From assembly GCA_963971575.1 (NCBI GenBank), contig OZ020611.1, positions 55,027,381 through 55,091,380 of the forward strand: a stretch of DNA of 64,000 bases. The letters run 5' to 3'. The stretch's first letter is position 1, and each line of letters starts with the position of its first letter. The notes beneath the pieces are model-generated. The model did not search any database and had not been told where the DNA came from. It saw only the letters and a program-made list of their open reading frames with translations. This DNA comes from Liopterus haemorrhoidalis. Taxonomy: Eukaryota > Arthropoda > Insecta > Coleoptera > Dytiscidae. The position numbers and the translations under genes were made by a program. Shown here in pieces: positions 1 to 12,104 of the stretch.

Positions 1-1324
1 AATAGACTGACGGATGTTACAGAGCCTAAAGTAACGCATACTTAGCTTTGGAAAAACTTGAATTTGAAGGTTAACCTAGAGTTAATAAGATCCTGGATAA
101 ACCTCATGATGCACCTTGGATTTAAAAGCAATAAGCGGCGTCAACACTAGGCCAGTTGGCAAAGCCAATTGACAAAACAGGGCATGCGGTATTCCAGTTG
201 CAAACCTACTGATGGCGGTCTGGGTTAAAGAAAGCCGCGCTGACGCTCATAGTGTGTACGTGCCAACTGTGCTACGCGGCTTTAGGCGCCTAGAGACGAT
301 GTGTCAGAGTTCGCCAACGCTGGTTCTGACGCTGTCCGTAACATGTAGCACTGGTGGACACTTGTACCATACAGACGATGTGTCAATGAAGCGTCAGTGC
401 TGGCCAAGTACAAAGCGAACATGGACCAACGTTTCTATAATGGCGTCTGGCAGTGAAAGTGCGGTTATGGTCGCAGCATCGACCTTGCTTTTGATATTTA
501 AATTAGATTAAAAGTATGAAAAATTGCTTTTTACTTTAAGAAGACTTCATAATTAAGCAAAAATCATTATAACCTTCCTTTTGATCCCAACACTCTCTAC
601 TAATGTGATAACAAGAGTGTTGATGACAAAACCACTTGAATTTGCCAGTTGACTTTACCAATTGGCATACTATGGACGCAGCTTTACACGCCTATTTAAA
701 ATGTGTATCTTAAAAAGTGTACCTCGTAGAAACTTCTAATGAAGGTGCTGCAACCAGAATTATAATTGAAATTTTCTTTTGGGAAAGTAAATCATTATTA
801 ATATGAACATAAAAAGTTTAACTACATATACGTACTCAAATAAAATCATATAAAATATAGAAATATTACATTTTCGATTTAATGTGTATTAGTCAAGTAG
901 AAGAAAATTAACGTTATATGTGCTGTACAGAACATGCCATAATCTGCCATCTTATTAATTTTTTAAATTGTTAATTTTTTTAAAATACAATAATATCTGT
1001 AAACGATTGCAGCTCCGAAAGTGTATCAGAAGTCATTAACCCCTACTCAAGGCCAATCGTCTCATTACCATGATAGTTCGAGCTGCCAGTGCTTACAGCA
1101 CATAATACAATATAACTTATAGACGAACTATTTGTTTTACACAAACGCACGGTAGCAAGGAAGGGTTTTAATCAAAAATTAAATAAATTTGGAGATAGAG
1201 AGAGTGAAAAATATCATGAACCTCTGTAATGTTCAAATTATTTTTATTTTGGGGCTGCTGCAGCTCCGCAACTCTTATGTACCAGCCGCCAATGTTAAAT
1301 TTTTATTTATTTTGAAATGAGACT
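1..1324. other. No gene recognised; includes a GC-richer segment of unknown origin
   Basis: Bases 180-490 are clearly richer in G+C than their surroundings. They hold a short inverted repeat (AAGCCGCG near 232, CGCGGCTT near 274) and the 12-mer GACGATGTGTCA twice (297, 373). An open frame of 99 codons there has no recognisable domain. The remainder is plain AT-rich sequence. Confidence 0.4.
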
Positions 1325-1332
1325 GTCTCCAA

Positions 1333-1696
1333 CAGGCGCACACAGGCTTAACCCCCCCCCCAAGAGTTCAAAAAATACGTGGTTTTAGTGTTTTTAAGGA
1401 ATATACTGAAATTCTATCCGAAATGCTTTTTTAGTCATTACTAATCGTATTTTGGTTAAAAAGTTAAAATCTTTTTTTAGGTCAGACTTGTATTTTAGAA
1501 GCGAGGACCTTTTTTAGGTTTCACTTGTATTTTGAAAGTTAGGACCTTTTTTAAGTCATCACTTATTATTTAGCAATTGCATTTTGGAAAATAAAGTGCA
1601 TTTGTACCGAGTAATTTCTCGATTCCTACCATATTAAAATATTTTTGAACACCCCCCCCCCTCCCCCTCCAAGAAAAATTCCTGTGTGTGCGCCTG
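1333..1696. mobile_element. hAT MITE, CAGGCGCACA family
   Basis: The ends CAGGCGCACACAGG and CCTGTGTGTGCGCCTG are inverted, and an exact 8-bp duplication GTCTCCAA flanks them (1325-1332, 1697-1704). No coding capacity. The middle (about 1470-1570) carries two to three tandem units of the 37-bp GGACCTTTTTT...CACTTG cassette that recurs in other hAT elements of the window. Confidence 0.85.
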
Positions 1697-2021
1697 GTCT
1701 CCAAAATCGCAATACAGGTACGATACTGGGATTTTATTTTTTAATTTAGGAGAATGCTGTCACAAAAATACGTGCAACCAAAATAGGATTTCGCTTTCAA
1801 CGAATGTGATAGAAGAAACAGATATTTTTCCTTCATCAAGTACAAAATCACAGTGAGTGACTACTCAAGTCGTCGCGCTAAACGGGTTGGAGACTACTGG
1901 TATAAGAAGTTTCTGGGTTTTATCACCCTAAAAATAGAGCGATTTGGCTTTATTAACCAAACTACTTGACATATCGAAATGTTCAAAACTGTTCAAAAAA
2001 GTGGTAATATATGTTCTAAAC

Positions 2022-2240
2022 CAGGTGTGCACCCAGGATTTATTCTTAGGTGGGCACACAAGGCAAAAAACCTTTTTTTTTAAACATTTTTAAAATTTCG
2101 AATGAAAAAATGAAAATTTAACCCACTTCCATCGTTGAATCATGATGGATGTTTGAGTTTAGTAAATAAGCCGGGTAGAACAAGATTTTTTTTGCGCTTT
2201 TTGGAAATATCTCATGCCCGTGACCCTTGGTGCGCGCTTA
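2022..2240. mobile_element. hAT MITE, CAGGTGTGCACCC family
   Basis: The left end CAGGTGTGCACCCAGGATTT and the right end TGCGCGCTTA match the MITE at 38938. The flanks TTCTAAAC and GTCTAAAC match at 7 of 8 bases. Non-coding. Confidence 0.7.
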
Positions 2241-2248
2241 GTCTAAAC

Positions 2249-3060
2249 AATAAAAAAATATAGCAAATATGCAAATTGTTCTCATATAATAACATATTAC
2301 TTTTTAAATGCCCCGTACATAAAAACAAAATTCCTATTCAATACATGTTGCCTGTTAAGAATATTTTTGACTATTAATTCAAAAACGAAAGGCCACTAAT
2401 ATACGTATTTAATAAATTTACCTTGAAAATTAAAAGAATCAAAAAATTTTGACACGTGGCCTATTTTATAGCTTAGGTACTTAAAATTCAATCCATCTAA
2501 ATTCTATATTTGCAATTTTACAATAGATTTCCTCAAATAAAAATTTTCAAAATCTTCACGCATCTTTTCACTCACGAATTTAAAACTAACAAAGCACTAA
2601 CTTTTTTTATTACTAACAAAATAAATACAAATCACTAGAGTGACCTTCTTCACCCTCAGTGTGATCAACTGTGAAGATTTGAACCGGTAAAAAACGGTTC
2701 CGCTTTGATAGTTTGATTAGTATCTTAAAGGTTTAATAGTAATTTATCACTGATTTTAGTCATAAGACCTTGATAAATTGCGATGAAATATTGTTCAACT
2801 TTGGATTTAATTGGACTACATTTGCATGTTATTAATCACTGAACTAGATGAGATATTTATTAATTATTAATTTGTAATTAATTTATTCAATAAAAATATA
2901 GTACCACCTAGCATTAGTCATATTGTAAATATCAAAATATACTGTTTATAGCAGCCGTGTGTATTTAGCTCCACTAGTCTCTAGTATAACGTGACTCAAA
3001 AGGATGCTGAAGTTTGCGATTAGTAGACTCTTGTCAAGACCTGACAAACTCCAAATAATA
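2249..3060. other. No feature recognised
   Basis: AT-rich sequence without a supported gene or a repeat I could delimit. Confidence 0.5.
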
Positions 3061-3700
3061 ACAATAATTTTATTGCAGTAGGAGGTAAACAAAATATATA
3101 ACTAAGTCAACATACAAAATATACATTTGATAATTTATACAAAAAAAAAATACCTATGCGGTACTATATTACTGAGATCGTCGTTCAAAAATTCGTTTAT
3201 ATCTTAATATACTTTCTCTATTAAATTTTTTTGAGACAATTTTTAAATTTCAAAGATTTGAGCTCTCTGAGATTATTTGGCAATTTATTGTACAGAGTGG
3301 AACTAATGTAATCTGGATTAGTTTTAGATGATGTATAACGCATCTTAGGTAAGCGAATGTTATATTGGTCTCTGGTATTGTATGAATATATCTCACAATT
3401 TTTTGGCAGCATAGTATCTTTAATATATTTTAATATTTTAATAATGTACAAGCATGGCAAAGTTAAGATATGTAAATCCTTAAATAGTTGCCAGCATAAA
3501 GTACGTTCTGCGACACAACCAAGAATCCTGACAGCTCTTCTCTGAATAATAAATATTCTTTTCCAGTCGGTTGACTGCCACCAAAGAATTAGGCCATATG
3601 ACATTAGCTTTGTCTATTGATACATAATTTTTTATTCTGTATATACAGCTGTTTAACTTTTTTGCCATAGTTTGTATATGGGATTTCCAATTCAATTGAG
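3060..3700 (-). pseudogene. LINE reverse-transcriptase C-terminal fragment
   Basis: Minus strand. An upper frame (3695-3600) reads WKSHIQTMAKKLNSCIYRIK and a lower frame (3604-3221) continues with SYGLILWWQSTDW and RRAVRILG. These are typical of the region after the polymerase core in jockey/CR1-like LINEs. The two frames show a frameshift or small deletion. A short AAC/AAT repeat near 3055-3075 marks the probable 3' tail. 5'-truncated and dead. Confidence 0.75.
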
Positions 3701-4104
3701 CATCTAAAAGAGCGTGTAAGCAGACATGTGCTCAGATTCTGAGTCTTCGTCTGTTTCTGAAGATGTAGTTCCTAGTTCTCGCTAAGGGGCAGAAGAAGAT
3801 TTGAATTCCGAGAGTAACAACAGAAAAAAATGAACAAGAACACATCGACCAAGAAGAAATTTTTGCTTGTAAGAATTCAGCTGAAATATGAGTAGGCAAG
3901 TGGATTCTAATGAAGTTTGCAAAAACTATCAAACATTTCATTCGTCAAGTGTTTTAGAAGTTATAGTTATTGATGGAGGGCCTCAAAACTTATGACCTAG
4001 TATGAAAACATGAAACAATTATTAACGTTAAAAAATAAATGATAATTTGAACTTAAAACCTGGTCAAGTTCACCCCGTTTTAAGGTATATTAAACAATTC
4101 TTAC

Positions 4105-5218
4105 CTTGTGAAATGCCTAATGCTGTGCATGTGTTATCAACATCCTTCCTCATCTGTTCAATGGCCAAGGATAAAACAGGTTCAATCTTCTCCCTCGTCA
4201 ATTCTTCATTCGTCATCTCCTGCACATCCATATCCGGCAAAGGTTGATCTGGTTCTTCCATTTTAATACTTCCAACAAAGCCAGTACCTAATTCAAAATC
4301 GATTGGCTTCAAATTGTACTTTTTCTGAAAACTCGTATCTCTCAATACTTGTCTCAATAATTTATGATCACTCTTTGGTTTCTCTTCTTTGTCAGTTTTC
4401 TTAAACTCATCCCCCAGAATCTCTTTAAAACTACTCAAATTCTGAAGAAGATCTCCAAAATCTACCGTGCTTTCTTGTTTGATTTGTTTTTCTAAGAAAT
4501 TTGTTTCTAAGAATGTTTCTTCTAATAATGGAATGTTGTCTTTGGATAAGTATACTGGATCTGGTGAAGAGTGATTGGAATATGTCGTGCAGGAGTTTGG
4601 AGAATTAACCTGGGAGCAAGGGGATAGAAAATTTTCTTCCTTTATCTGAAAGGGGGAATATATGGGCGCTTCTAAACTTTTAATATCTTCTTTTTTGATA
4701 AAGGTGTATTGAAAATCTGTGTTTAAATATAATTCTTGTGGATAAAAGTTGTCCTTTGTATAAAATGTGGACTTTTCTTCTTGATTTGGGGAGTTTGGAT
4801 ACAAGGTAAAACTTTCACAAGGTGAAGCAGGATAGTTTGGACTTATCAGACTTTTCTGATAAATATCTGTTGAACTACAATAACTTTCTGGACTGCTAGG
4901 GTATAAAGTTGGCACTTCTAAATGAACTGGACTTCTAATATTTCTTTCTTTTTCTGGTACCAATAGTTTTTGGAAATCTGGCCCAAGTTCTATGTCATTT
5001 GTGACTTTTAACGCCTCTTCTGGTGAATTTGGGAAGTATGTGGTGTATAGCTTGGGCTTTTCTTGTGGTGGGGGCGATTGGGTGTATAATAATGTTGAAG
5101 GGGAAAGTGGGAGATCAGTTTCTCCTCCAGGGAGAAGGGAGAGATCAAAACTGTCGGCGGCAAAAGCGCTGTAGTCACAAGGTGGTGTGAAGCCTGCGGA
5201 TGGTACCATTTGAGGCAT
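4105..5218 (-). CDS. Ets98B: Ets98B/PDEF-like ETS factor, N-terminal coding exon
   Basis: Seen: a 371-codon open exon (counted from the ATG at its first base) bounded by a textbook acceptor (T-rich run ending TTTTCCAG) and donor (CACAAG|GTAAG). It ends with one spare G, so the next codon begins with G. The last residues (RKDVDNTCTALGISQ) resemble the lead-in to the Pointed/SAM domain of vertebrate SPDEF (KDIETACKLLNIT), where the next residues are Asp-Pro; an Asp codon fits the spare G. Upstream it is low-complexity and Ser/Pro/Tyr rich: FPNSP/YPxSP motifs at residues 62-66, 106-110, 129-133 and 140-144, and four SUMO-type motifs (IKKE 174, IKEE 192, IKQE 246, IKME 318). Known: this family is a sequence-specific ETS transcription factor. 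Inferred: a nuclear regulator; the Pointed and ETS domains lie outside the window. Another Pointed-domain ETS protein is the main alternative. Confidence 0.6.
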
Positions 5219-5250
5219 CTGGAAAAGAAAAAACAACGTTAATATGCGAT
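5219..5250 (-). other. Splice acceptor of the Ets98B-like exon
   Basis: On the minus strand an A of a TTAAC branch-like motif lies about 20-25 nt before a T-rich tract that ends in CAG. The exon starts with ATG right after it. The ATG could be internal (if the exon at 52553 is used) or the start codon (if upstream exons are non-coding). Confidence 0.65.
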
Positions 5251-6790
5251 AAAAAATTTATAAATCTGCATAAAAATAAATACAAAAGCTAATCAATAAA
5301 TAAGATTCCTTATTTTTAATACAATTTTGTTAACATGTTATACGATAAATAAATAAAGGACAACACTCCAACAAAGTATTCTGAATATTTTCAATATAGT
5401 CCTGCGAAGAATGTTTCCCACAGTAGTATATACAGTTTGTATAAACACAAAAATTAATATATGTTAGAAATCCGGATATCGTTGATTCTGAAGCATCGTA
5501 ATGTTTCCATTCCATTGATACCTTTTTCGTTTCTGGAGTGAAATGATGTACCAATGTCGCATTGCCGGTAACAATGTCTTGCAAAAATTCGTTATCTTGT
5601 TTACGAAACTGCTGAAGATTAGGATGAGAAACGAACTTTGTGTGCTTTGAGTAAATATTTTGGCACCCACTTTCTTATAGTCAAGTTCTTCAGGATTCTG
5701 CCATCTGCAGTATGTCCCTAACAATTTATTAGTTTCAAATTATTTCCGCAAATGTTTGTTCTTCGGAGAATATTTTCAAACATGTTTTCACGTGTTGAAT
5801 TGTATTTCCGGTGTAAAAGACTATCAACGGTTTATAAAAAAAAATCGTTTATATGTGTTCATAAAAGACTCATAACACTAAGAATTTTTATATATGATCA
5901 CGTTTCAATTTGCGTCGCCATTTTAAAGGTAGTCAGCCAATTATGCATGTGAAGAACTTTTGTACCCAATAAAACATTATCAGAGAAAAGAGTCTGGTAT
6001 GTTCATCAATAGAAATTACATTTCCAAGAGATGTAGTTACTCAGTTGAGTTCAATATCATCCCACTTATAAATAAAATTTCTGGATGATAATTTGTTTGA
6101 AAAGGCTGTTGCAGCAAGACAAAAGTGATTCTAATCTTGCTTGTTTCGATCAAAACTTAAACTTTGCTGATCAATATTGTTAGAATAAATTTTCGTGTGC
6201 CCTTTGCTTTGCTAAGGTCTAAAATCTATCGTTGTAATAAATGAATATGACTGTTCCGAATCCCATTACCTTCAACTATAATAAATGAATATATTAAGCA
6301 CACGTTTCATCTTGAAGAACAATGAAATTGAACATCTGAACATTTGAATTTGCTTAAAATACAGCTATTCTAATATATTTGCACAAACAACGTTATCAGA
6401 ATCACATAAGCAAACACATTAAATTCTTTATATACTCAGGGCATTATGATTTTATTTATTTTCATATATTATATCATTCTGATAAGCTTGTTGATTATGT
6501 AATAAGCATAATATGTAATTTGGTAATAAAAATTATAATAATTTTGATACAATTTTTCTTCTCCTTCGTACCATATTCCAATGGAGAATTGGACGCCATA
6601 AGGCATTTCCAAGCTTGGTTAAGTCAGGATCGTTATTCCTGAGCGCTTTTTTAATATCGTCACCTTTTAGTGTGTTGATTTTCGTGTGTTTGCTAGTTTT
6701 GCAATAAAGCAATGAGCATGAAGGAGATAAGTACAAGAGTGGCAAAAACTTTTTTAGGCACTAGAGGATATCGTTGAAAGCAATCTCTCC
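5237..6790. other. No feature recognised
   Basis: AT-rich intronic sequence. Frames of 60-87 codons occur but show no domain, no repeat match and no biased composition. Confidence 0.5.
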
Positions 6791-6802
6791 ACAAAGTGGA
6801 AG

Positions 6803-6990
6803 GTAGCAAATACCTTTATCCTGCCAATATTATTCTATGGTTGTCAAAACTGGTTACTAATGAAAACACTAGCACACAAATTACTTTCATACCAGAGAGA
6901 TGGAGAGCCATAAAGAAAAATACTAGAAATTAAAGTTAAAGATAAAATAAGAAGTATAGATATTAGAAGAAGAACAAAATTAAATTAATA
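6803..6990 (+). pseudogene. LINE fragment (RTE/CR1-like C-terminal region)
   Basis: One frame reads VANTFILPILFYGCQNWLL followed, after a stop, by RKILEIKVKDKIRSIDIRRR. This is the pattern of the post-polymerase region of LINE ORF2 (LYGxxxW ... R.KI.GI...DKIR...I). Short and broken. Confidence 0.55.
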
Positions 6991-7026
6991 AAGAGCAACG
7001 TTATTGCCATTTAGTGTACTCGCACG

Positions 7027-7305
7027 TAAGGCCGCCCCTATCATTTGCGGGGCCTGGGGCAAAACTATATATCCCCATCTATATATATTGAATAACAACA
7101 TTTTCTTTAATATTATTAACTATTAACAAAGTACACATACTTAAATGCATTAAAAATATATTTTTTTCCAACTATTTATAAAACTTGGGATAATATTTTT
7201 AATGTATTTTTTAATTTTATTACTTGTCGGTAAAAATCGCGCGGCCCTTACAGGCGCGGGGTCTTGGGCAGGGGCCCCACTTGCCCCCGCCAAGGGGCGG
7301 CCCTG
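7027..7305. mobile_element. hAT MITE, AGGGCCGCCCC family
   Basis: The ends TAAGGCCGCCCCT and AGGGGCGGCCCTG are inverted. Exact 8-bp duplication CTCGCACG at 7019-7026 and 7306-7313. The terminal 60 bp are GC-rich, the centre is AT-rich and non-coding. Confidence 0.85.
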
Positions 7306-7313
7306 CTCGCACG

Positions 7314-8507
7314 GTTATATTCATTTTCGTCCACCAATAAATTTTGTCTCGTCAATATGGACAGTGCTCAAGAAGATATAATGCGCTCGATAGCTTGGGA
7401 TGGATGATTGCAGGTACAGCTTGCATCTTGAGAGGAGCCCCACTTGCTTAGGAGGATGGCACGTTATCTGAATGATTCAGCACAACGACCATGTCCAGTT
7501 CGTAGACGATTCAATTTCGTGCAAAGATGTTAACAAGTTAAACTCAGCTAGTTTTCTCGTAGGCTCGATAGTAAAGTTCTTTATAATTAAATTTCGGCCA
7601 CTTTAAGCCCAAAATTCTTGCAGATTAAAGCTATTTTTGAGAAGTGTTAAGGGGGTTTGATGGGATTTTAACCTAGTCGGAGGTTGACTTGCTAAAATCT
7701 TATGGATCGGTAGGTCAGTGATTTGGTCCAAAGTTGTTTTTAGCCTATGAAGTGCTTAGTATGACTTATTGCTTTTATGGCAGTAATTCTTTAGGGGTAG
7801 GTAACATACTGTTTCGGTTATTAATCTTATCATCGAGTTTAATTGAGTATTAATTTTATTTACATGCTTGCTATTAAGCCAAATAGGTGCACCACATTCC
7901 GCAGTGGGATAAACTAATGCGAGGCTCGCTATCCTTAAGGTGTTTGCTGAAACTCCCTAGGAAGTACCAGTCAACTTACGAACAACATTGTTCCTTCCAC
8001 GAAATATTTTCAGCGGCAATTTCAATATAATTTTTAAACAAATGTAAATATCACGGTAGACTATACGCTGTAGTATAAATGTCCTGGTAAGAGACACTCT
8101 ACAGTAGCGGTGATAAACCTTTTTTCCCAGACAGGTCAAAATTGAATTTGTATTTTTTCTATATTCAAATCACGGTTCAAATATATAATGCCTAAATAAA
8201 AATCTGCCGCTTTAGGGTGTCAGTATTTGTATGGAACCCCTGCTAATATCGTTGACTCTACATGAGCTATCGGCCTTGTATTTGATGTGTATAATAGGTA
8301 ATAGTTCAATTCCATCTCGCTGTTATTATCATATTTGTCGATTTTCGCACCCTGTTTCGTGAATGCCCTAGCATATACCAAACCTTAGTTATCTTAGAAT
8401 CTCTCTTTAGAATCTTCAGAATTACAAAGATCTTCTTTTGTACGAGTCTTTTGAAATTGTCATACGGGTCACTGTGTGACCCGCGGGTCTTACGTTCGCA
8501 ATCACTG
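7314..8507. other. No feature recognised
   Basis: Mixed AT-rich sequence; nothing that supports a gene or a bounded repeat. Confidence 0.45.
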
Positions 8508-8515
8508 CTCTATAG

Positions 8516-8805
8516 CAGCGTTTCCCAAAGTGTGGGTCGCGACCCGGAACTGGGTCGCAGAACAATTTTGCCGGGTCGCGAAAAAAATTGTAAAAACACA
8601 AAGATTTTTTTTGTACATATTATTTTTCTTTACGTCAGTTAATCACTAGTGTTCTTTTGTGCTCTTTATTACTATACTATATTCTTTATTACTATACTAT
8701 GCTCTTTATTACTATACTATACTCTTTATTACTATAAAGCTACTGCTTTAAAATAAAATTTGTTTTGTAAATAAATGTTTTTTTTTCAAAGTTTGGGAAC
8801 CGCTG
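8516..8805. mobile_element. hAT MITE, Buster-type end CAGCGTTTCCCAAAG
   Basis: Ends CAGCGTTTCCCAAAG and TTTGGGAACCGCTG. Exact duplication CTCTATAG (8508-8515, 8806-8813), with TA at the centre. Non-coding; holds a 19-bp tandem repeat at 8660-8740. Confidence 0.85.
8660..8740 (+). repeat. Tandem repeat, unit CTCTTTATTACTATACTAT
   Basis: About four imperfect units of 19 bp inside the hAT MITE. Confidence 0.8.
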
Positions 8806-9366
8806 CTCTATAGTATAACACTGTGAAAAATATTAGTTACTAATTTTCTGTGTTTATGTTCTTGTTAAATACTTTTTATATTCGTCGAATATTCTAATAA
8901 TTCTCAGCGATCAATCTAGCATGTCAGCTGTCAACAAAACACTTGGAACGCATTTTGTAGATAATGAATCTTGTGGTAAATCTGTCCTTGAGTGAAGCCG
9001 CCATTTTGTTTGGAAACTGTGATTGTCCCGATAGAAATATGACATACATGACTTGAAAATGACGGTCAATTAGTTTTGATTGTTATATGTACAAGTTTAC
9101 CTTTCACTTGTCACTACACTTAATTATTATTGTCAATAACTAAAGTATTTTAATGGAGTAACATTGTAGAACAGTACTAAAATTACTTGACTACTAAATT
9201 TACATGAGTGAATACATGAAAACCTAATTGGTGTTTGGTGATTTGAGATTTCTTTTAGACTGGTTTCACTCAAAAGAAAACCTTTGTCAAAAGGCAGAGT
9301 AAATACCACAGATTACAGACTTCACATACAAAACTAATAATCAATATTAATAAAATTGGAGGCTAT

Positions 9367-9960
9367 ATCCATTTTTATTTGTTCGGCCTCATAGTTGGTT
9401 TCTACACATTTCAGAAGATTATGAAACAATATCCGCAAAAAATCAATTTTTGTCTGTTTGTTTGTCCGAAATTCTCGCAAAAACAGCTTGAAATATTTTC
9501 ACATAATTTCAAACGATGGTAGAGCAAACCCAGATGTCGAACATAGACATTTCAAAATTTTTATTCTAAAAGGGTGTTTCTGGGTTAAAACTGCTTATTA
9601 AAAATCTTAAAATACCTCTCTTATTATTGACTAAACAGAAAAATGTATATAATAAAAATTGTTTATAATAAGAAAATAAATCCTTTTGTATAATGCATTT
9701 TTTTAATTAGGTAAATATTAAGGGACTTATTATTGATTTAACACCAAAACTATATAGGACAAAAATAGTAAATAATAAAAAAAAATGTTATTTTTTTTCA
9801 TTTAGATGAATATTTGGGAGTTACTCTAAAGCTAATATTTTTAAATATCTCCCTTATTGATTTAACAGCAAAAATGTGTTTGACTAAAATTGTTTATAAT
9901 AAACTAATTTAATAATGTAAGAAAACAAAATAGATGAATTTTGTTCTGTATACCTTTTAG
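9367..9960 (+). repeat. Dispersed repeat B, forward copy
   Basis: Starts with the module TTCGGCCTCATAGTTGG ... TTTCTACACATTTCAGA, then a TGTCTGTTTGTTTGTCC tract and a GGGTGTTTCTGGGTTAAAAC module. The same modules recur at 49980-50083 plus 50659-51430 and near 63690, and inverted at 10010-10940. No coding signal; class unknown. Confidence 0.6.
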
Positions 9961-10009
9961 ATCGGATGAATTACGTCCCCCCCCCGTAATTCACAAACCA
10001 AACAAACAA

Positions 10010-10940
10010 TAAATTATTTTGTTCTATAAAAAACAGATTTTTAACCCCAAAACACACCCCTAGAATAAAAATTTAAAATGCCTTAAAGTAAGGTGACTTT
10101 ATTGGTGATATTTTTTAGTTCAAAATTCAGGACGGAAGCTCATAGAACCTGAGGGGGGGGGGGTACTCAAATATAATTATGTAATTCATTTTTTTTAATA
10201 CAAATTATATACAATAAATAATAGTAATTTATAATAAATAAACATTTTCAATCACAGATAATTAACTTATATTATTAAAACGAACATTATTAAAATCACA
10301 GTATTTTTTAAATAATTCAAAATTTATTCATAAAAATTACTCATATAACTTTTTATATTTTTCCGAACTACGGATTTTATTGAGTAGGTCTTTTTCTTTA
10401 AGCAATTTTATAAAAATCCGCAGTTTTCTTCATAATTTACTTTAATCAGTAATATTGCTTTTAATGTGTCTACATCATGTTGAGTCTTGTCACTTTTCCA
10501 AAAGCTGTTCATCAAGGAAAATACCCTTTCGGAAGATTTTTTTTAGTTCAGATTACGCAAAAATAATTTGAGTAGAAATATATTAAAATTAATATTGAAA
10601 ATAAGTACCTTTTCTAAAATTCGGAACAATTCGGGTCAAAAAAAAAAAAAAAAAACGAATTCGGGGCAAATATTGCCTCTATTCGGGACGCAAGGCGGAA
10701 ATTCGGAACTGTCCCGGCAAATTCGGGACGTATGGTCACCTTACTGAAAGCCTATGTTCGAATCCTAGTTTTACTCTATCATCATGCAAAATTGCGTGAG
10801 AATATGCCCAGCCGTTTTTGCGTGAATCTTGGACAGAAAGACAAACAGACAGATATACAAACGGACAAAAATTGATTAGTTTGCGGATATTGTCTTATAA
10901 TCATCTGAAACGTGTAGAAACCAAATATGAGATCGAAAAA
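10010..10940 (-). repeat. Dispersed repeat B, inverted copy split by a hAT element
   Basis: Reverse complement of the modules of the copy at 9367. The part at 10010-10088 and the part at 10751-10940 are contiguous in other copies; the hAT element at 10089-10742 separates them. Confidence 0.6.
10089..10742 (-). mobile_element. hAT element, TAGGGTGACC family, with transposase C-terminal remnant
   Basis: Ends TAAGGTGAC and GGTCACCTTA; flanks CCTTAAAG and ACTGAAAG match at 6 of 8. On the minus strand about 10535-10360 reads SERVFSLMNSFWKSDKTQ, then DTLKAILLIKVNY and LLNKIRSSEKY, the dimerisation region at the end of hAT transposases, with one stop. The right-end module (GGGACGTATGGTCACC) is shared with 33766-34016. 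Confidence 0.7.
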
Positions 10941-10999
10941 AAAAAAATAAATAAATAAACATAAATAACCTTCAATTCTGATAATATAGATATTTTGGT

Positions 11000-11640
11000 G
11001 GTCCACAATTACTCAAAGATTAAAAATCACTGCTTCCGTGCGAAGGGTACAAAATATCGTCTATATTTAAAATACATTAGCAATGGATTATATTCGTTTC
11101 CTGTTAAATTTATTACTACTTAAATTTCCATTGTTTAATAATTCTGCTTATAAAATACATAATAAAACATTTTTCTTTCTAAGAATTCCGATTAATATTG
11201 TAATTTCGTATTTCAATTTTCATATTTTATCAAAGTACTTAAAAATAATTATTGGAAATATACTATAAATAAATTTCACTTAAAAAAAAAAACTACTGAA
11301 AAATAATCAATTTTACTTCATATTATTTCTCAAAACTGCCGTTTGATTTAGATCATAATATTAGTATTTTCTGAATAAATACAATATGTCAAATTTTGAT
11401 ATTTCAGCAGTATATTTCCACAGAACTATTCATAAATATAGATTTTACTGAAATAACAAAAATTGGCTTATGATGCGTCATTTTTATAACAACAAACTCG
11501 TAAATATTATAAATTTGTTTATTTTCCGTGGAATTTTCTGTAAAAACACTCAAATTTTTGAAATATACATACGTCACCAAATGAACTAACTAGAAGTATT
11601 GTTTTTCCATTTCACGGTTTATAAAGAAACAATACGCTCG
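11000..11640. other. No feature recognised
   Basis: Very AT-rich, no supported gene. Confidence 0.45.
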
Positions 11641-11647
11641 TTGACAA

Positions 11648-12104
11648 TTAATCAATTAAATTTTTGAATTTACTTATGTTATTACAGACATATTCTTTGA
11701 TGGATTTTATGAACATTTTAAGACTACATAAATTTCTAATTTCTTTAGGGAGCATGTTATAAAAATTTTTTCCGAAAAAATTTGTGTTTCTCTGACATTG
11801 TTGTTTATTATTTTTATAAATTATCAATTCATGATTTATCTTTTGTCTTGTGTCAAACTGATGGTTTATACACTGCAAATCAGTGCGTCTATGTATATTA
11901 ATAATGGAAATAATTATGTATAAAGTCGTATATCGTGTAGTTTAATATCTTTATAAAGATAAAGTCAGTCGAGTATAGTTTTCCTTTTTTGAAAGCCACT
12001 TTAAGAACATAGTTTTGTATAGTTTGTAGTGTTTTTAATCTGTTATAGTAGATGCCTCCCCAGGATGTAATTCCATAACGAAGTACTGACTCGACAGATC
12101 TCAA
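11648..12104 (-). pseudogene. LINE reverse-transcriptase C-terminal fragment
   Basis: The upper frame (12104-11898) reads ESVLRYGITSWGG and RLKTLQTIQNYVLKV; the lower frame (11878-11648) ends with FYNMLPKEIRNL. This order is the end of jockey/CR1-type ORF2. The frames are separated by a frameshift. A different family from the copy at 3221, judged by sequence. Confidence 0.7.

Noticed and set aside
212..511. 99-codon frame in the GC-richer patch
   Set aside because: No recognisable motif; a higher G+C content alone lengthens frames. Kept only as unassigned.
1..4104. Next exon of the Ets98B-like gene (Pointed domain)
   Set aside because: I looked on the minus strand for an AG acceptor followed by the rest of an Asp-Pro pair and found none; the exon should lie outside the window.
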